Source: Clostridiales bacterium UBA6981 (GTDB taxonomy: Bacteria; Bacillota; Clostridia; Oscillospirales; Oscillospiraceae). From it: a stretch of 19,914 nt of DNA. Shown here piece by piece: positions 1 through 7,403 of the stretch. Location: positions 1 through 19,914 of the forward strand of contig DJYJ01000002.1 of the NCBI GenBank assembly GCA_002450075.1. The letters are read 5' to 3'. The translations under genes were made by a program, and so were the position numbers. The first letter of the stretch is position 1. Each line of letters begins with the position of its first letter. The notes under the pieces are model-generated. The model was not told the origin of the DNA and searched no databases. It saw only the letters and a list, made by a program, of their open reading frames with translations.

Positions 1-39
1 ATCAAATGCTTACCTATCGCTATAAAGGCGGTGGGAGAG

Positions 40-1005
40 ATGATAGACAACAAAACGATCGTTCTCACGGGCGCAAGCTCCGGCATCGGCTTTGAGGTTT
101 TAAAGCTCCTGGCCCAGGGGAAGGGCAACCGCATCCTGGCCGTTGCAAGACATGTCGACAACATCAAGTATTTTGCCGACAACGTCACAGCCTGGCCCTG
201 CGACATCAGCACCCAGGCGGGCGTGGACGCGCTCTTCCGAAAGGCCGAGGAACTGTTTGGAAAAATCGACATTTTCTATGCCAACGCGGGCTTCCCGTAT
301 TATGAGGAATTCAACTATACCGACTGGGATCGGATCGACGCAATGTTCCGCACGAACACGATCTCACCGATCTACACCTATGCGAAATATATCGCGCACC
401 TAAACGGCCGCGCGGGCATCCTGGCCTACACCGTCAGCGCGATCGGGGAAATGGCCATGCCGGGCTATGCGATCTATTCCTCGTCCAAATTCGCGCTCAA
501 CGGCTTCCAGCAGGCAATCAGGATGGAAAAGCCGGACAATCTGCAGATCACCTGCCTCTACCCGGTCGCCACGGACACCAACTTCTTCAAGGTGGCCAAC
601 GCCGTCGAATTCGAAAAGCCCTTCCCGGTGCAAAAGCCTTCCACCGTCGCAAAGAAAATGGTCAAGGGCATCGAGAAGGGAGCCGAGCGTGTCTCGCCCT
701 GCGGCCTCTTCGGACTGTCCAAGGTGCTGATGGGTGCGCTGCCCCCGGTCAAGACCGTGTATCTGAACATGGAAAAGGCCAAGCTCGAGCGCTTCAAGCA
801 AAAGCTTTCGCAGTATCACAACCGCCTCCACGCCGACGCCGCCGCTGCTGTCGAGCACGGGCGCGAGCTGGGCTCGCAGATCCGCGAGAAGAACCGCGAG
901 GTGGTCGGGGAACTCGAGGAAAGGGCGGAGAAGGTCCGCGGCGAGATCGAGGAAAAGGCCGCGAAGGCACGTGAAGAGATAAAGGACAGGATCCATGGCG
1001 TATGA
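40..1005 (+). CDS. SDR-family NAD(P)-dependent oxidoreductase with amphipathic helical tail
   Basis: Short-chain dehydrogenase/reductase, 321 residues from the chosen ATG. Visible: the nucleotide-binding TGASSGIG at residues 11-18, NAG at 82-84, a catalytic Ser near 133 and the Y146-x3-K150 pair, which together mark an active classical SDR. The Rossmann core ends near residue 240. A charged, helix-prone tail follows, ending in two consecutive 11-residue units (GELEERAEKVR at 290-300, GEIEEKAAKAR at 301-311) and a partial third. Usual SDRs are about 250 residues, so the tail is an addition. I prefer ATG at 40 over GTG at 31 because the intervening bases look like a ribosome-binding region, but the frame stays open to the window edge, so a longer N-terminus is not excluded. 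The gene overlaps the next by 11 bp, implying translational coupling. The substrate is unknown; a hydrophobic alcohol or ketone is an inference from the neighbour and the tail. Confidence 0.88.
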   Translation: MIDNKTIVLTGASSGIGFEVLKLLAQGKGNRILAVARHVDNIKYFADNVTAWPCDISTQAGVDALFRKAEELFGKIDIFYANAGFPYYEEFNYTDWDRIDAMFRTNTISPIYTYAKYIAHLNGRAGILAYTVSAIGEMAMPGYAIYSSSKFALNGFQQAIRMEKPDNLQITCLYPVATDTNFFKVANAVEFEKPFPVQKPSTVAKKMVKGIEKGAERVSPCGLFGLSKVLMGALPPVKTVYLNMEKAKLERFKQKLSQYHNRLHADAAAAVEHGRELGSQIREKNREVVGELEERAEKVRGEIEEKAAKAREEIKDRIHGV

Positions 1006-3073
1006 TATGTTGCTCAGCCCGATGAAGATCGGGACCATGACCGTGAGGAACCGCACGGTCATGACGGCGGCGGAGATGAGCCTCGGCCGGACCGACGGCT
1101 GCCCCACCGAGAAACTGATGGATTATTATGAAGAGCGTGCCAAGGGAGGCGTGGGGCTGATCATCCCGGGCATCTGCCGCGTCAACGACATGGGCGCCGC
1201 CTCAACCTTTACCCAGCTTTCGATGAGCCGGGACGAGAATATCGAGCCCATGCGCGTCTTTGCCGAGCGCATCCACGCCCATGGCGCAAAGCTGTGCCTT
1301 CAGCTGCACCACCCGGGACGTCAGGGCTATGCCAGCTCGATCAACACCCTGCCCGTCATCATCCCGATCGTCAAGCGCTTCCCGCGCGTGCTGGACGCGC
1401 TCTTCCGCTGCACGCCGCTGCTCCTGGGGCTGGAGGAGAAAAAGATCTGCATGTCGGTGCAGAGCCCGTCAAACTGCGAGCTCTCCGCCCACGGCGCGAC
1501 GCGCATCCACGCGATGAGCCGGCGCGAGATCAAGCATCTCATCCGGGACTTTGTCGACGCGGCCGAGCGCTGTCAAAAGGCGGGCGTCGACGCGGTGGAG
1601 CTCCACGGCGGCCACGGCTATCTGATCCAACAGTTTTTAAGCCCCAACACCAACCTCCGCACCGACGAGTACGGCGGCGATTTTGAGGGGCGTCTGCGCT
1701 TCCTGCGCGAGATCATCGAGGGCATCCGCGCGCGCTGCGGACGGGACTATCCGCTCATCGTGCGTCTGACGGTCGATGAGATGTATGCCGCCGTCGGAAA
1801 GAGCGGCAAGGGCTACGATCTCGAAACCGGGAAAAAGATCGCCAAACGTCTTGAAGAACTCGGCGTCGACGCAATCAACGTCACCTGCGCCTGCTATGAC
1901 GTCTACAACCGCTGGCTCGAGCCCACCTCCTATGAGCCGGGCTGGCGCGCCTACCTCGCAAAGGAGATCAAAAGCGTCGTAACGATCCCGGTCATTGCGG
2001 TCAACTTTATCCGCTCCCCCGAACAGGCGGAGCGGCAGCTGGAAGAGGGATACCAGGATTTCATCGGCTCGGCGCGCAGCTTTATCTGCGATCCGCACTG
2101 GGTCGAAAAGGTCGAGAGCGGCCACGCGGAGCAGATCCGTCGCTGCATCGGCTGCCTGCACTGCATCTCCTCGTTCATGACCAACGCCAAGGTGGGCAAG
2201 AGCGGCGAGTGCGCGCTCAATCCCGGCGTGGGGCAGGAGCGGGCGTACGAAAACCCGCCCCAGGACGGAAACGGCCGTCTTGTCGCGGTCGTCGGCGGCG
2301 GCATCGCGGGCCTCGCGGCGGCGGAGACAATGGCGCGACGCGGCTTTCGTGTCGAGCTCTTCGAGCGCTCGGACGAGCCCGGCGGCCAGGTCAAGACCGC
2401 AGCGGCCTGCAACCTGAAGGGAAAGCTCCTCTGGTGCGTCGAGGACCGCCTTGCCTCGCTGCGCGCGCTCGGCGTCGCACTGCATTTCGGCGTCGAGGCC
2501 ACGGCAGACAGCGTCCTTGCCCTGCAGCCCTGGGCGGTCATCCTCGCCACAGGCGGCGAGCCGGTCCGACCCAGGTCCATCCGCGGCGCGGACGCGGCCA
2601 ACGTCTACACCCCGCCGGAGATCATCCATCGCCGTACCGTCCTGCGCGATCAGAACGTCGTCGTCGCAGGCAGCGGCATGACCGGATTGGAGACCGCGGA
2701 GATCCTAAACGAAACGGGCAACCGCGTCACCGTCATCGAAATGGCGGACGAAATCGCGCCGGGTACCTGGTTCCAGCTTGTCGACGACGAGATGGAGCGG
2801 CTCGTGCCCGCCGGCACGCAGTTCCGCCCCGGCATGCAGCTGCTTGCCATCGAGCCGGACTGCGCCGTCGCCATCGACAAAAAGACGCACGCCCTTGTCC
2901 GCCTCCCGGCGGACAGCGTGGTGCTCTCGCTCGGCGTCCGGCCTGTCCACCCGCTTCTCGATGAGCTGAAGGGGAAGATCGAAAACCTCGTCTGCGTGGG
3001 CGACGCCGTCTCCAGCGGCACGATCGCCGACGCGGTCCACAGCGCGTATGACGCGTGCATGAAGCTCAGATAA
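995..3073 (+). CDS. Old-yellow-enzyme / 2,4-dienoyl-CoA reductase-like flavin oxidoreductase (FMN, Fe-S, FAD)
   Basis: A 692-residue enzyme with the FadH/2-enoate reductase/BaiCD-BaiH architecture. The N-terminal TIM barrel (about 1-370) carries HHPGRQ at 105-110 and a HGGHGYLIQQF motif near 203, followed by the typical N-x-R-x-D-x-YGG. A cysteine cluster near 383-405 reads C-x2-C-x2-C-x15-C. An FAD Rossmann motif (VVGGGIAG) lies near 430 and a second, NAD(P)-type motif (VAGSGMTG) near 552. Family members take electrons from NAD(P)H via FAD and Fe-S to FMN and reduce an activated C=C bond. Oddities: about 40 mainly hydrophobic residues (112-154) inserted in the barrel after the HPGRQ motif, and cysteine spacing that differs from the C-x2-C-x3-C-x11-C I know for FadH. 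It is coupled to the SDR upstream, suggesting C=C and C=O/C-OH steps on one substrate. The substrate (fatty acyl, steroid/bile acid or other enone) cannot be read from sequence. Confidence 0.9.
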   Translation: MAYDMLLSPMKIGTMTVRNRTVMTAAEMSLGRTDGCPTEKLMDYYEERAKGGVGLIIPGICRVNDMGAASTFTQLSMSRDENIEPMRVFAERIHAHGAKLCLQLHHPGRQGYASSINTLPVIIPIVKRFPRVLDALFRCTPLLLGLEEKKICMSVQSPSNCELSAHGATRIHAMSRREIKHLIRDFVDAAERCQKAGVDAVELHGGHGYLIQQFLSPNTNLRTDEYGGDFEGRLRFLREIIEGIRARCGRDYPLIVRLTVDEMYAAVGKSGKGYDLETGKKIAKRLEELGVDAINVTCACYDVYNRWLEPTSYEPGWRAYLAKEIKSVVTIPVIAVNFIRSPEQAERQLEEGYQDFIGSARSFICDPHWVEKVESGHAEQIRRCIGCLHCISSFMTNAKVGKSGECALNPGVGQERAYENPPQDGNGRLVAVVGGGIAGLAAAETMARRGFRVELFERSDEPGGQVKTAAACNLKGKLLWCVEDRLASLRALGVALHFGVEATADSVLALQPWAVILATGGEPVRPRSIRGADAANVYTPPEIIHRRTVLRDQNVVVAGSGMTGLETAEILNETGNRVTVIEMADEIAPGTWFQLVDDEMERLVPAGTQFRPGMQLLAIEPDCAVAIDKKTHALVRLPADSVVLSLGVRPVHPLLDELKGKIENLVCVGDAVSSGTIADAVHSAYDACMKLR

Positions 3074-3080
3074 ATCAACA

Positions 3081-3116
3081 AAAGCGGCTGAGGAACCATC
3101 CTCAGCCGCTTTTTTC
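3081..3116. terminator. Bidirectional intrinsic terminator
   Basis: A 13-bp stem, AAAGCGGCTGAGG (3081-3093) pairing with CCTCAGCCGCTTT (3100-3112), has T-rich sequence on both sides. It sits between two convergent genes and can end both. Confidence 0.9.
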
Positions 3117-3119
3117 GTT

Positions 3120-3743
3120 TTACGACAACTCCGCGATTTTTTCCTCCAGCCGCTTTGCAAAGGCGCCGATGTCCGCCCCGTCGACAAAGCGGTGGTTGAC
3201 CTCGACGGACATCCCCAGCGTCAGCCGTCCGCCCTCCTCGACAAACTTTCCCCACGCGATGCGCGGGATCGCGTCGCCACGGTCGTCGCCGCGCTCATTC
3301 GTCAGCGCCGTGAGATCCACCCACGGCAGACAGGAGAGATAGACGAGCGCGTCGCTCTCGCTCTCCGGGTCAATAAAAGCCTCCTGCGCCTTCTCGCGCT
3401 CCACAGCCTCCCGGCAGAACTCTGTGAGACTGCCGCGGCAGGGCATCGTCACGATGCGGAAATACTTCTCGCCCGCGCGCCTTACGGTAAAGCTCGGCTC
3501 CCGCCGGTCGAGCAGGAACACCTCGCCGCCGCGGAGCGTATACAAAAAGGCCTCCGTCTCATTCACGGCCTGCGTCACGAGATAACACATCGCGTAATAG
3601 AACGGCAGCCCCTTTGTCTTGACATGGCGGTAAAGCCCGCCTACGTCCAGATGAAAGCCCACGCTGTACCAGGGCTGGGCGAGGGGAGAGAAGAACTCAT
3701 AGATCTCCCGCCTGTCCCAACTGTAAAGATCGATTTTTCGCAT
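3120..3743 (-). CDS. Chloramphenicol acetyltransferase-fold (CatA-like) O-acyltransferase
   Basis: A 207-residue protein of CAT length and layout: N-terminal R-x-I-D-x-x-x-W-x-R-R-E-x-[FY]-x-[FY]-F segment (residues 2-18), a central region with repeated aromatic strands, and a C-terminal N183-H184-R-F-V-D188-G189. In CATs this motif is HHxxxDG and the second His is the catalytic base, so the base and the structural Asp are kept while the first His is Asn. Such divergent homologues in clostridial genomes need not acetylate chloramphenicol; acetyl transfer from acetyl-CoA to an unknown hydroxyl is inferred. The start is supported by a GGAGGGG ribosome binding site upstream and by a promoter at 3771-3799. 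It is a single-gene transcript, convergent with the OYE gene. I do not call it a resistance gene. Confidence 0.82.
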   Translation of the reverse strand: MRKIDLYSWDRREIYEFFSPLAQPWYSVGFHLDVGGLYRHVKTKGLPFYYAMCYLVTQAVNETEAFLYTLRGGEVFLLDRREPSFTVRRAGEKYFRIVTMPCRGSLTEFCREAVEREKAQEAFIDPESESDALVYLSCLPWVDLTALTNERGDDRGDAIPRIAWGKFVEEGGRLTLGMSVEVNHRFVDGADIGAFAKRLEEKIAELS

Positions 3744-3770
3744 ATGCGGCCCCTCCGTTTCCTATCCATC

Positions 3771-3799
3771 ATTTTAATCGACGCCGCGGGGAAAAGCAA
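3771..3799 (-). promoter_or_regulatory. Sigma-A-type promoter of the CatA-like gene
   Basis: On the minus strand, TTGCTT (3794-3799) and TAAAAT (3771-3776) are separated by exactly 17 bp. The start codon at 3743 lies about 28 bp past the -10, with a GGAGGGG ribosome binding site between. Confidence 0.7.
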
Positions 3800-3845
3800 G
3801 CGCCGGAGGTATCGCTCCCAGACCTTTCTTCGACCCTCCTCGCCC

Positions 3846-3874
3846 TTGACCGAAGAGGGCATTAGTGGTAAAAT
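3846..3874 (+). promoter_or_regulatory. Sigma-A-type promoter of the methyltransferase gene; decides its start
   Basis: TTGACC (3846-3851), a 17-bp spacer and TAAAAT (3869-3874). Transcription would begin near 3881. A TTG at 3888 would then have almost no leader, whereas ATG 3924 has an AGAGG motif 8 bases upstream, so ATG 3924 is preferred. The promoter is divergent from the one at 3771-3799, with only about 46 bp between the two -35 boxes. Confidence 0.75.
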
Positions 3875-3923
3875 ATCATGAATTATATTGGAATATTATG
3901 CTTTACAGACAGAGGAAGGGCTT

Positions 3924-4787
3924 ATGTACGTCTCGGACAAGTGGAAAGATTTTGAGCTGATCGACTGCTCCAAGGGTGAAAAGCTCGAGCGCTGGGGCAA
4001 ATACTACCTCGTGCGCCCGGATCCCCAGGCCATCTGGGAAACGCCGCGCCGCAACCCGCACTGGAACGTGCGCGACGGCCGCTATCAGCGCAGCGAGTCC
4101 GGCGGCGGCAGCTGGGACAAGTCCGCCCTGCCCGAAAGCTGGCAGATCCATTACGGCGAACTGACCTTCAACGTCCGCCCCATGAACTTCAAGCACACCG
4201 GCATCTTCCCCGAGCAGGCCTGCAACTGGGACTGGGCGATGGAGCAGATCCGTCGTGCCGACCGCCCCATCAGCGTCCTCAATCTCTTCGGCTACACCGG
4301 CGCGGCCACCCTCGCCTGCGCCAAGGCGGGGGCGAGCGTCTGCCATGTCGACGCGGCCAAGGGCATGGTCGCCTGGGGCAGGGAAAACGCCGCAGCCTCC
4401 GGCCTTTCCGACGCGCCGATCCGCTGGATCGTGGACGACTGCGCCAAATTCGTCGAGCGGGAGATCCGCCGCGGACACAAATACGACGCGATCATCATGG
4501 ACCCGCCGTCCTACGGGCGCGGTCCGGGGGGCGAGGTGTGGAAGCTCGAAAAGGATCTCTGGCCCTTCGTCTCGCTCTGTGCGGGCGTGCTGTCGGACGA
4601 TCCGCTGTTCGTGATCATCAATTCGTATACCACCGGGCTCTCTCCCTCGGTTTTGAGCTATGTGACGGAGAGCATCTTTACCAAAAAATACGGCGGCCGC
4701 TCCGACAGCCGCGAGCTAGGGCTCCCGGTCACTGACACCGGGCTCGTCCTGCCCTGCGGCGCGACATGCCGTTGGAGCGCCGAATAA
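3924..4787 (+). CDS. Class I SAM-dependent (RlmI-type) RNA methyltransferase-like protein
   Basis: From ATG 3924 the protein has 287 residues. The SAM-binding motif NLFGYTGAA begins at residue 120, an acidic strand end (CHVDAAKGMV) follows, and a catalytic-type DPPSYGRG lies at 193-200. The stretch HTGIFPEQ before the Rossmann fold is characteristic of the RlmI/RlmK-like methyltransferases (PF10672 type) that modify rRNA bases. It has no PUA domain, which RlmI has, so the exact target is unknown. It has its own promoter and reads toward the tandem repeat and the ECF operon with no clear terminator on this strand, so read-through into ecfA1 is plausible. The family is fairly certain; 23S rRNA cytosine as substrate is an inference. 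Confidence 0.85.
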   Translation: MYVSDKWKDFELIDCSKGEKLERWGKYYLVRPDPQAIWETPRRNPHWNVRDGRYQRSESGGGSWDKSALPESWQIHYGELTFNVRPMNFKHTGIFPEQACNWDWAMEQIRRADRPISVLNLFGYTGAATLACAKAGASVCHVDAAKGMVAWGRENAAASGLSDAPIRWIVDDCAKFVEREIRRGHKYDAIIMDPPSYGRGPGGEVWKLEKDLWPFVSLCAGVLSDDPLFVIINSYTTGLSPSVLSYVTESIFTKKYGGRSDSRELGLPVTDTGLVLPCGATCRWSAE

Positions 4788-4798
4788 AATAATTCCCC

Positions 4799-4897
4799 AG
4801 TAGGGGAGGGGCTTGCCCCTCCCGCAAAAACGATAAGACGGGACAAAAGTAGGGGAGGGGCTTGCCCCTCCCGCAAAAACGATAAGACGGGACAAAA
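4799..4897 (+). repeat. Tandem duplication of a 49-bp palindrome-bearing repeat
   Basis: Two identical 49-bp units lie head to tail, 4799-4847 and 4848-4896, plus one extra A at 4897. Each holds a perfect hairpin, GGGAGGGG-CTTG-CCCCTCCC, followed by an A-rich tail with GATAAGACGGGAC. There is no T-tract after the hairpin on the plus strand, so it is not an ordinary terminator for the upstream gene. The second copy ends 5 bp before the ecfA1 start codon, so it supplies that gene's whole translation-initiation region and leaves no good ribosome binding site. The form suggests a dispersed intergenic repeat (REP- or MITE-like). I see no other copy in this window. Confidence 0.9.
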
Positions 4898-4902
4898 CCG
4901 AT

Positions 4903-5736
4903 ATGAGCATCATCAGCTTCAAACAAGTGCATTTCACCTATCCGGGGGACGAACTGGAAAGCCTCTGCGGGGTGGATCTCGAGATCGACGAGGGCAGCTT
5001 CGTCGCCGTCCTCGGCCATAACGGCAGCGGCAAATCCACGCTTGCCAAGCATATGAACGCGATCCTCACGCCCGATTCCGGCAGCGTCATTGTCGACGGG
5101 ATCGACAGTCGCGAGGAGGACAAGGTTTTTGAGATCCGCCGCCGCGTCGGCATGGTCTTCCAGAACCCGGACAACCAGCTTGTCGCCAACGTGGTTGAGG
5201 ACGACGTGGCCTTCGCCCCGGAAAACCTCGGCGTGCCGAGCGCGGAGATCCGCGAGCGCGTGGACGAGGCCTTGAAGCAGGTCGGCATGTACGAATACCG
5301 CACCCATGCCCCGCACCTGCTCTCCGGCGGACAAAAGCAGCGCGTCGCGATCGCGGGCGTCATCGCCATGCGCCCGAAGATCATCGTCCTTGACGAGCCC
5401 ACGGCCATGCTCGATCCGCGCGGCCGCGACGAGGTCATCTCCACCGTCACACGCCTCTGCCGGGAGAGCGGCATGACAGTCGTGCTCATCACGCACCACA
5501 TGGAGGAGTGCATCGGCGCGGACAAGCTCGTGGTCATGTCAAACGGCTATATCAAGGCCGCCGGCAGACCCTCCGACATCTTCTCCGACGTCGAGATGAT
5601 GGCGCGCGAGGGGCTCGCCGTCCCGGAGACGACCAAGCTCCTCTACGAGCTGCGCCACTGCGGCTATGACGTGCCGCTCGATGAACTGGATGAGAAACGC
5701 TGCGCGGCTGCGATCGCCGCGGCAAAGAAAGAATAA
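4903..5736 (+). CDS. ecfA1: Energy-coupling factor transporter ATPase EcfA1
   Basis: A 277-residue ABC ATPase. Walker A is GHNGSGKST at residues 38-46, the Q-loop reads QNPDNQ (typical of the CbiO/EcfA group), then the signature LSGGQKQR, Walker B VLDEPTAMLDP and an H-loop His in ITHHMEE. EcfA1 pairs with EcfA2 to hydrolyse ATP on the cytoplasmic face of an ECF vitamin/micronutrient importer. The next two genes encode EcfA2 and EcfT, the usual order in Bacillota. No S component is present here, as expected for a shared (group II) module that serves several unlinked S proteins. The ribosome binding site is poor because the 49-bp repeat ends just upstream; GACGGGAC is the only purine-rich candidate. 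Confidence 0.97.
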   Translation: MSIISFKQVHFTYPGDELESLCGVDLEIDEGSFVAVLGHNGSGKSTLAKHMNAILTPDSGSVIVDGIDSREEDKVFEIRRRVGMVFQNPDNQLVANVVEDDVAFAPENLGVPSAEIRERVDEALKQVGMYEYRTHAPHLLSGGQKQRVAIAGVIAMRPKIIVLDEPTAMLDPRGRDEVISTVTRLCRESGMTVVLITHHMEECIGADKLVVMSNGYIKAAGRPSDIFSDVEMMAREGLAVPETTKLLYELRHCGYDVPLDELDEKRCAAAIAAAKKE

Positions 5737-5751
5737 GCGGAGAACAGTCTT

Positions 5752-6612
5752 ATGGCAGAAATTAGGGTGGAGAACCTGCGCCACGTATACAGCGCGGGAA
5801 CTCCTTTTGAAAAAGTCGCGATCGAGGACGTCAGCCTCACGATCCCCCAGGGCCAGCTGGTCGGCGTCATCGGACATACCGGCTCCGGCAAGTCGACCTT
5901 TATCCAGCATCTCAACGCCCTGCTGCAGCCCACGTCGGGCAAGGTGCTCGTCGGGGGCCGCGACATCAACGAAAATAAATTCTCCCGCCGCGACGTCAAA
6001 TGGGAGGTCGGCATCGTCTTCCAGTATCCGGAGTATCAGCTCTTCGAGGAGACGGTCTACCGCGATATCGCCTTCGGCCCGCGCAACATGAAGCTCCCGG
6101 ACGACGAGATCGACCAGCGCGTGCGCGAAGCCGCCCGTTTCGCCCAGGTGGGCGAAGAGCTCTTTGAGCGCTCGCCCCTTGAGCTGTCAGGCGGTCAGAA
6201 GCGCCGTATCGCCATAGCCGGGGTGATCGCCCTTCGCCCTGGTGTCCTGATCCTCGACGAGCCCACCGCAGGCCTCGATCCTGCGGGTTGCCGCCAGATC
6301 CTCGACAACATCTGCGCCTACCACCGCGAGAGCGGCTCGACGGTCATCATCGTCAGCCACAACATGGACGACACCGCCCGCATCGCCGAGCGCATCATCG
6401 CCTTTGATCACGGCCGCGTCGCGATGGACGGCACGCCCGAGCAGGTTTTTTCCGAGCCGGAAAAGCTCATGGCCATGGGTCTTGACGTACCGCAGGCCAC
6501 GGCGCTTGCCATGGCGCTGAAGGACGCGGGCGTTCCGCTGGAGGGCTCGATCTATACGCACGGCCAGCTTCTCGGCGCCGTACTCCGGGCAAAGGAGGCG
6601 GCGATATGCTGA
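5752..6612 (+). CDS. ecfA2: Energy-coupling factor transporter ATPase EcfA2
   Basis: A 286-residue ABC ATPase, second of the EcfA pair. Walker A is GHTGSGKST at residues 41-49, the Q-loop is QYPEYQLFEETV (diagnostic for EcfA2), the signature LSGGQKRR, Walker B ILDEPTAGLDP and an H-loop VSHNMDD. It starts 15 bp after ecfA1 with GCGGAGA upstream, and its last 7 bp overlap ecfT. Together with EcfA1 it forms the asymmetric ATPase dimer that drives EcfT and the exchangeable S component. Length and motifs are normal. Confidence 0.97.
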   Translation: MAEIRVENLRHVYSAGTPFEKVAIEDVSLTIPQGQLVGVIGHTGSGKSTFIQHLNALLQPTSGKVLVGGRDINENKFSRRDVKWEVGIVFQYPEYQLFEETVYRDIAFGPRNMKLPDDEIDQRVREAARFAQVGEELFERSPLELSGGQKRRIAIAGVIALRPGVLILDEPTAGLDPAGCRQILDNICAYHRESGSTVIIVSHNMDDTARIAERIIAFDHGRVAMDGTPEQVFSEPEKLMAMGLDVPQATALAMALKDAGVPLEGSIYTHGQLLGAVLRAKEAAIC

Positions 6613-7403
6613 AGGATATCACGCTGGGCCAGTATTTTCCCGGCAATACGATCGTCCACCGCCTCGATCCGCGCACCAAGCTCATCCTGGTGATCGTGTA
6701 TATCGTCGCGCTGTTCCAGGCAAAGGGCTGGGTGTCCTATGCCGCGGTGACGCTTGCGACCGCGCTGTGTATGATCCTGTCCCACATCCGGCCGAAAAAC
6801 ATCTTCAAGGGCTTGAAGCCGATGCTGTTTATCATCGTGCTGACCGCGCTTTTGAACATTTTTTACACCGAGGGCCGCGAGATCATCCCCGGCTGGCACA
6901 TGACCTGGGAGGGACTTGCCCGCTCGGTGCAGATGATTTTGCGTATCGTGCTGCTGATCACCGGCACCTTCCTCCTGACCTACACTACCAGCCCCATCGC
7001 GCTTACGGACGGGCTGGAGATGCTCTTAAGCCCGCTGAAAAAGATCAAGGTGCCTGTCCACGAGATGACGCTGATGATGTCGATGGCGCTGCGTTTTATC
7101 CCAACGCTGATCGAGGAGACCGACAAGATCATGTCGGCCCAGAAGGCGCGAGGCGCCGATTTCGAAACCGGCAGACTCATCGACCGCGCCAAGGCCCTTT
7201 TGCCGATCCTCGTGCCGCTTTTCGTCTCGGCCTTCCGCCGCGCCGACGAGCTGGCCGTGGCGATGGAGAGCCGCTGTTATCACGGCGGCGAGGGACGCAC
7301 CCGCATGAAAACGCTCCGCTTTGCCGCGCGCGACTGGGCCGCGCTCGGCACAGGCGCGCTGTTCCTCGCGGGGATGTTTGTGATGAAGCACTACGGAATA
7401 TGA
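6606..7403 (+). CDS. ecfT: Energy-coupling factor transporter transmembrane protein EcfT
   Basis: A 265-residue integral membrane protein. The N-terminal LGQYFPGNTIVHRLDPRTK matches the EcfT/CbiQ start, then come several hydrophobic helices, and the two cytoplasmic coupling helices show the expected short motifs ARG (in AQKARGADF) and ESR (in MESRCYHGG), which dock on the two ATPases. The ATG is preceded by AAAGGAGG at 6591-6598, which lies inside the end of ecfA2. Its stop overlaps truA by 4 bp (ATGA). It transmits ATP-driven movement to the substrate-binding S protein. No oddities. Confidence 0.96.
   Translation: MLKDITLGQYFPGNTIVHRLDPRTKLILVIVYIVALFQAKGWVSYAAVTLATALCMILSHIRPKNIFKGLKPMLFIIVLTALLNIFYTEGREIIPGWHMTWEGLARSVQMILRIVLLITGTFLLTYTTSPIALTDGLEMLLSPLKKIKVPVHEMTLMMSMALRFIPTLIEETDKIMSAQKARGADFETGRLIDRAKALLPILVPLFVSAFRRADELAVAMESRCYHGGEGRTRMKTLRFAARDWAALGTGALFLAGMFVMKHYGI

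Noticed and set aside
28..44. 17-bp match between 28-44 and 8138-8154
   Set aside because: One copy is a translation-initiation region, the other codes for the TruA C-terminus; no flanking similarity, so likely chance.
1637..2629. Long minus-strand ORF opposite the OYE gene
   Set aside because: Low-complexity Arg/Asp/Ala-rich translation with no motif, fully inside a gene with clear family motifs; typical antisense shadow in GC-rich DNA.
3840..3862. Short inverted repeat (GCCCT/AGGGC) over the methyltransferase -35 as operator
   Set aside because: Only 5 bp per arm with a loose centre; expected by chance at this GC content.
4658..4937. Small minus-strand ORFs over the tandem repeat
   Set aside because: They repeat the same peptide because of the duplicated 49-bp unit and have no ribosome binding site.
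6767..7399. Upstream extension of truA through ecfT
   Set aside because: The extension is an out-of-frame reading of ecfT, rich in Arg/Pro; TruA homology begins at 7400.
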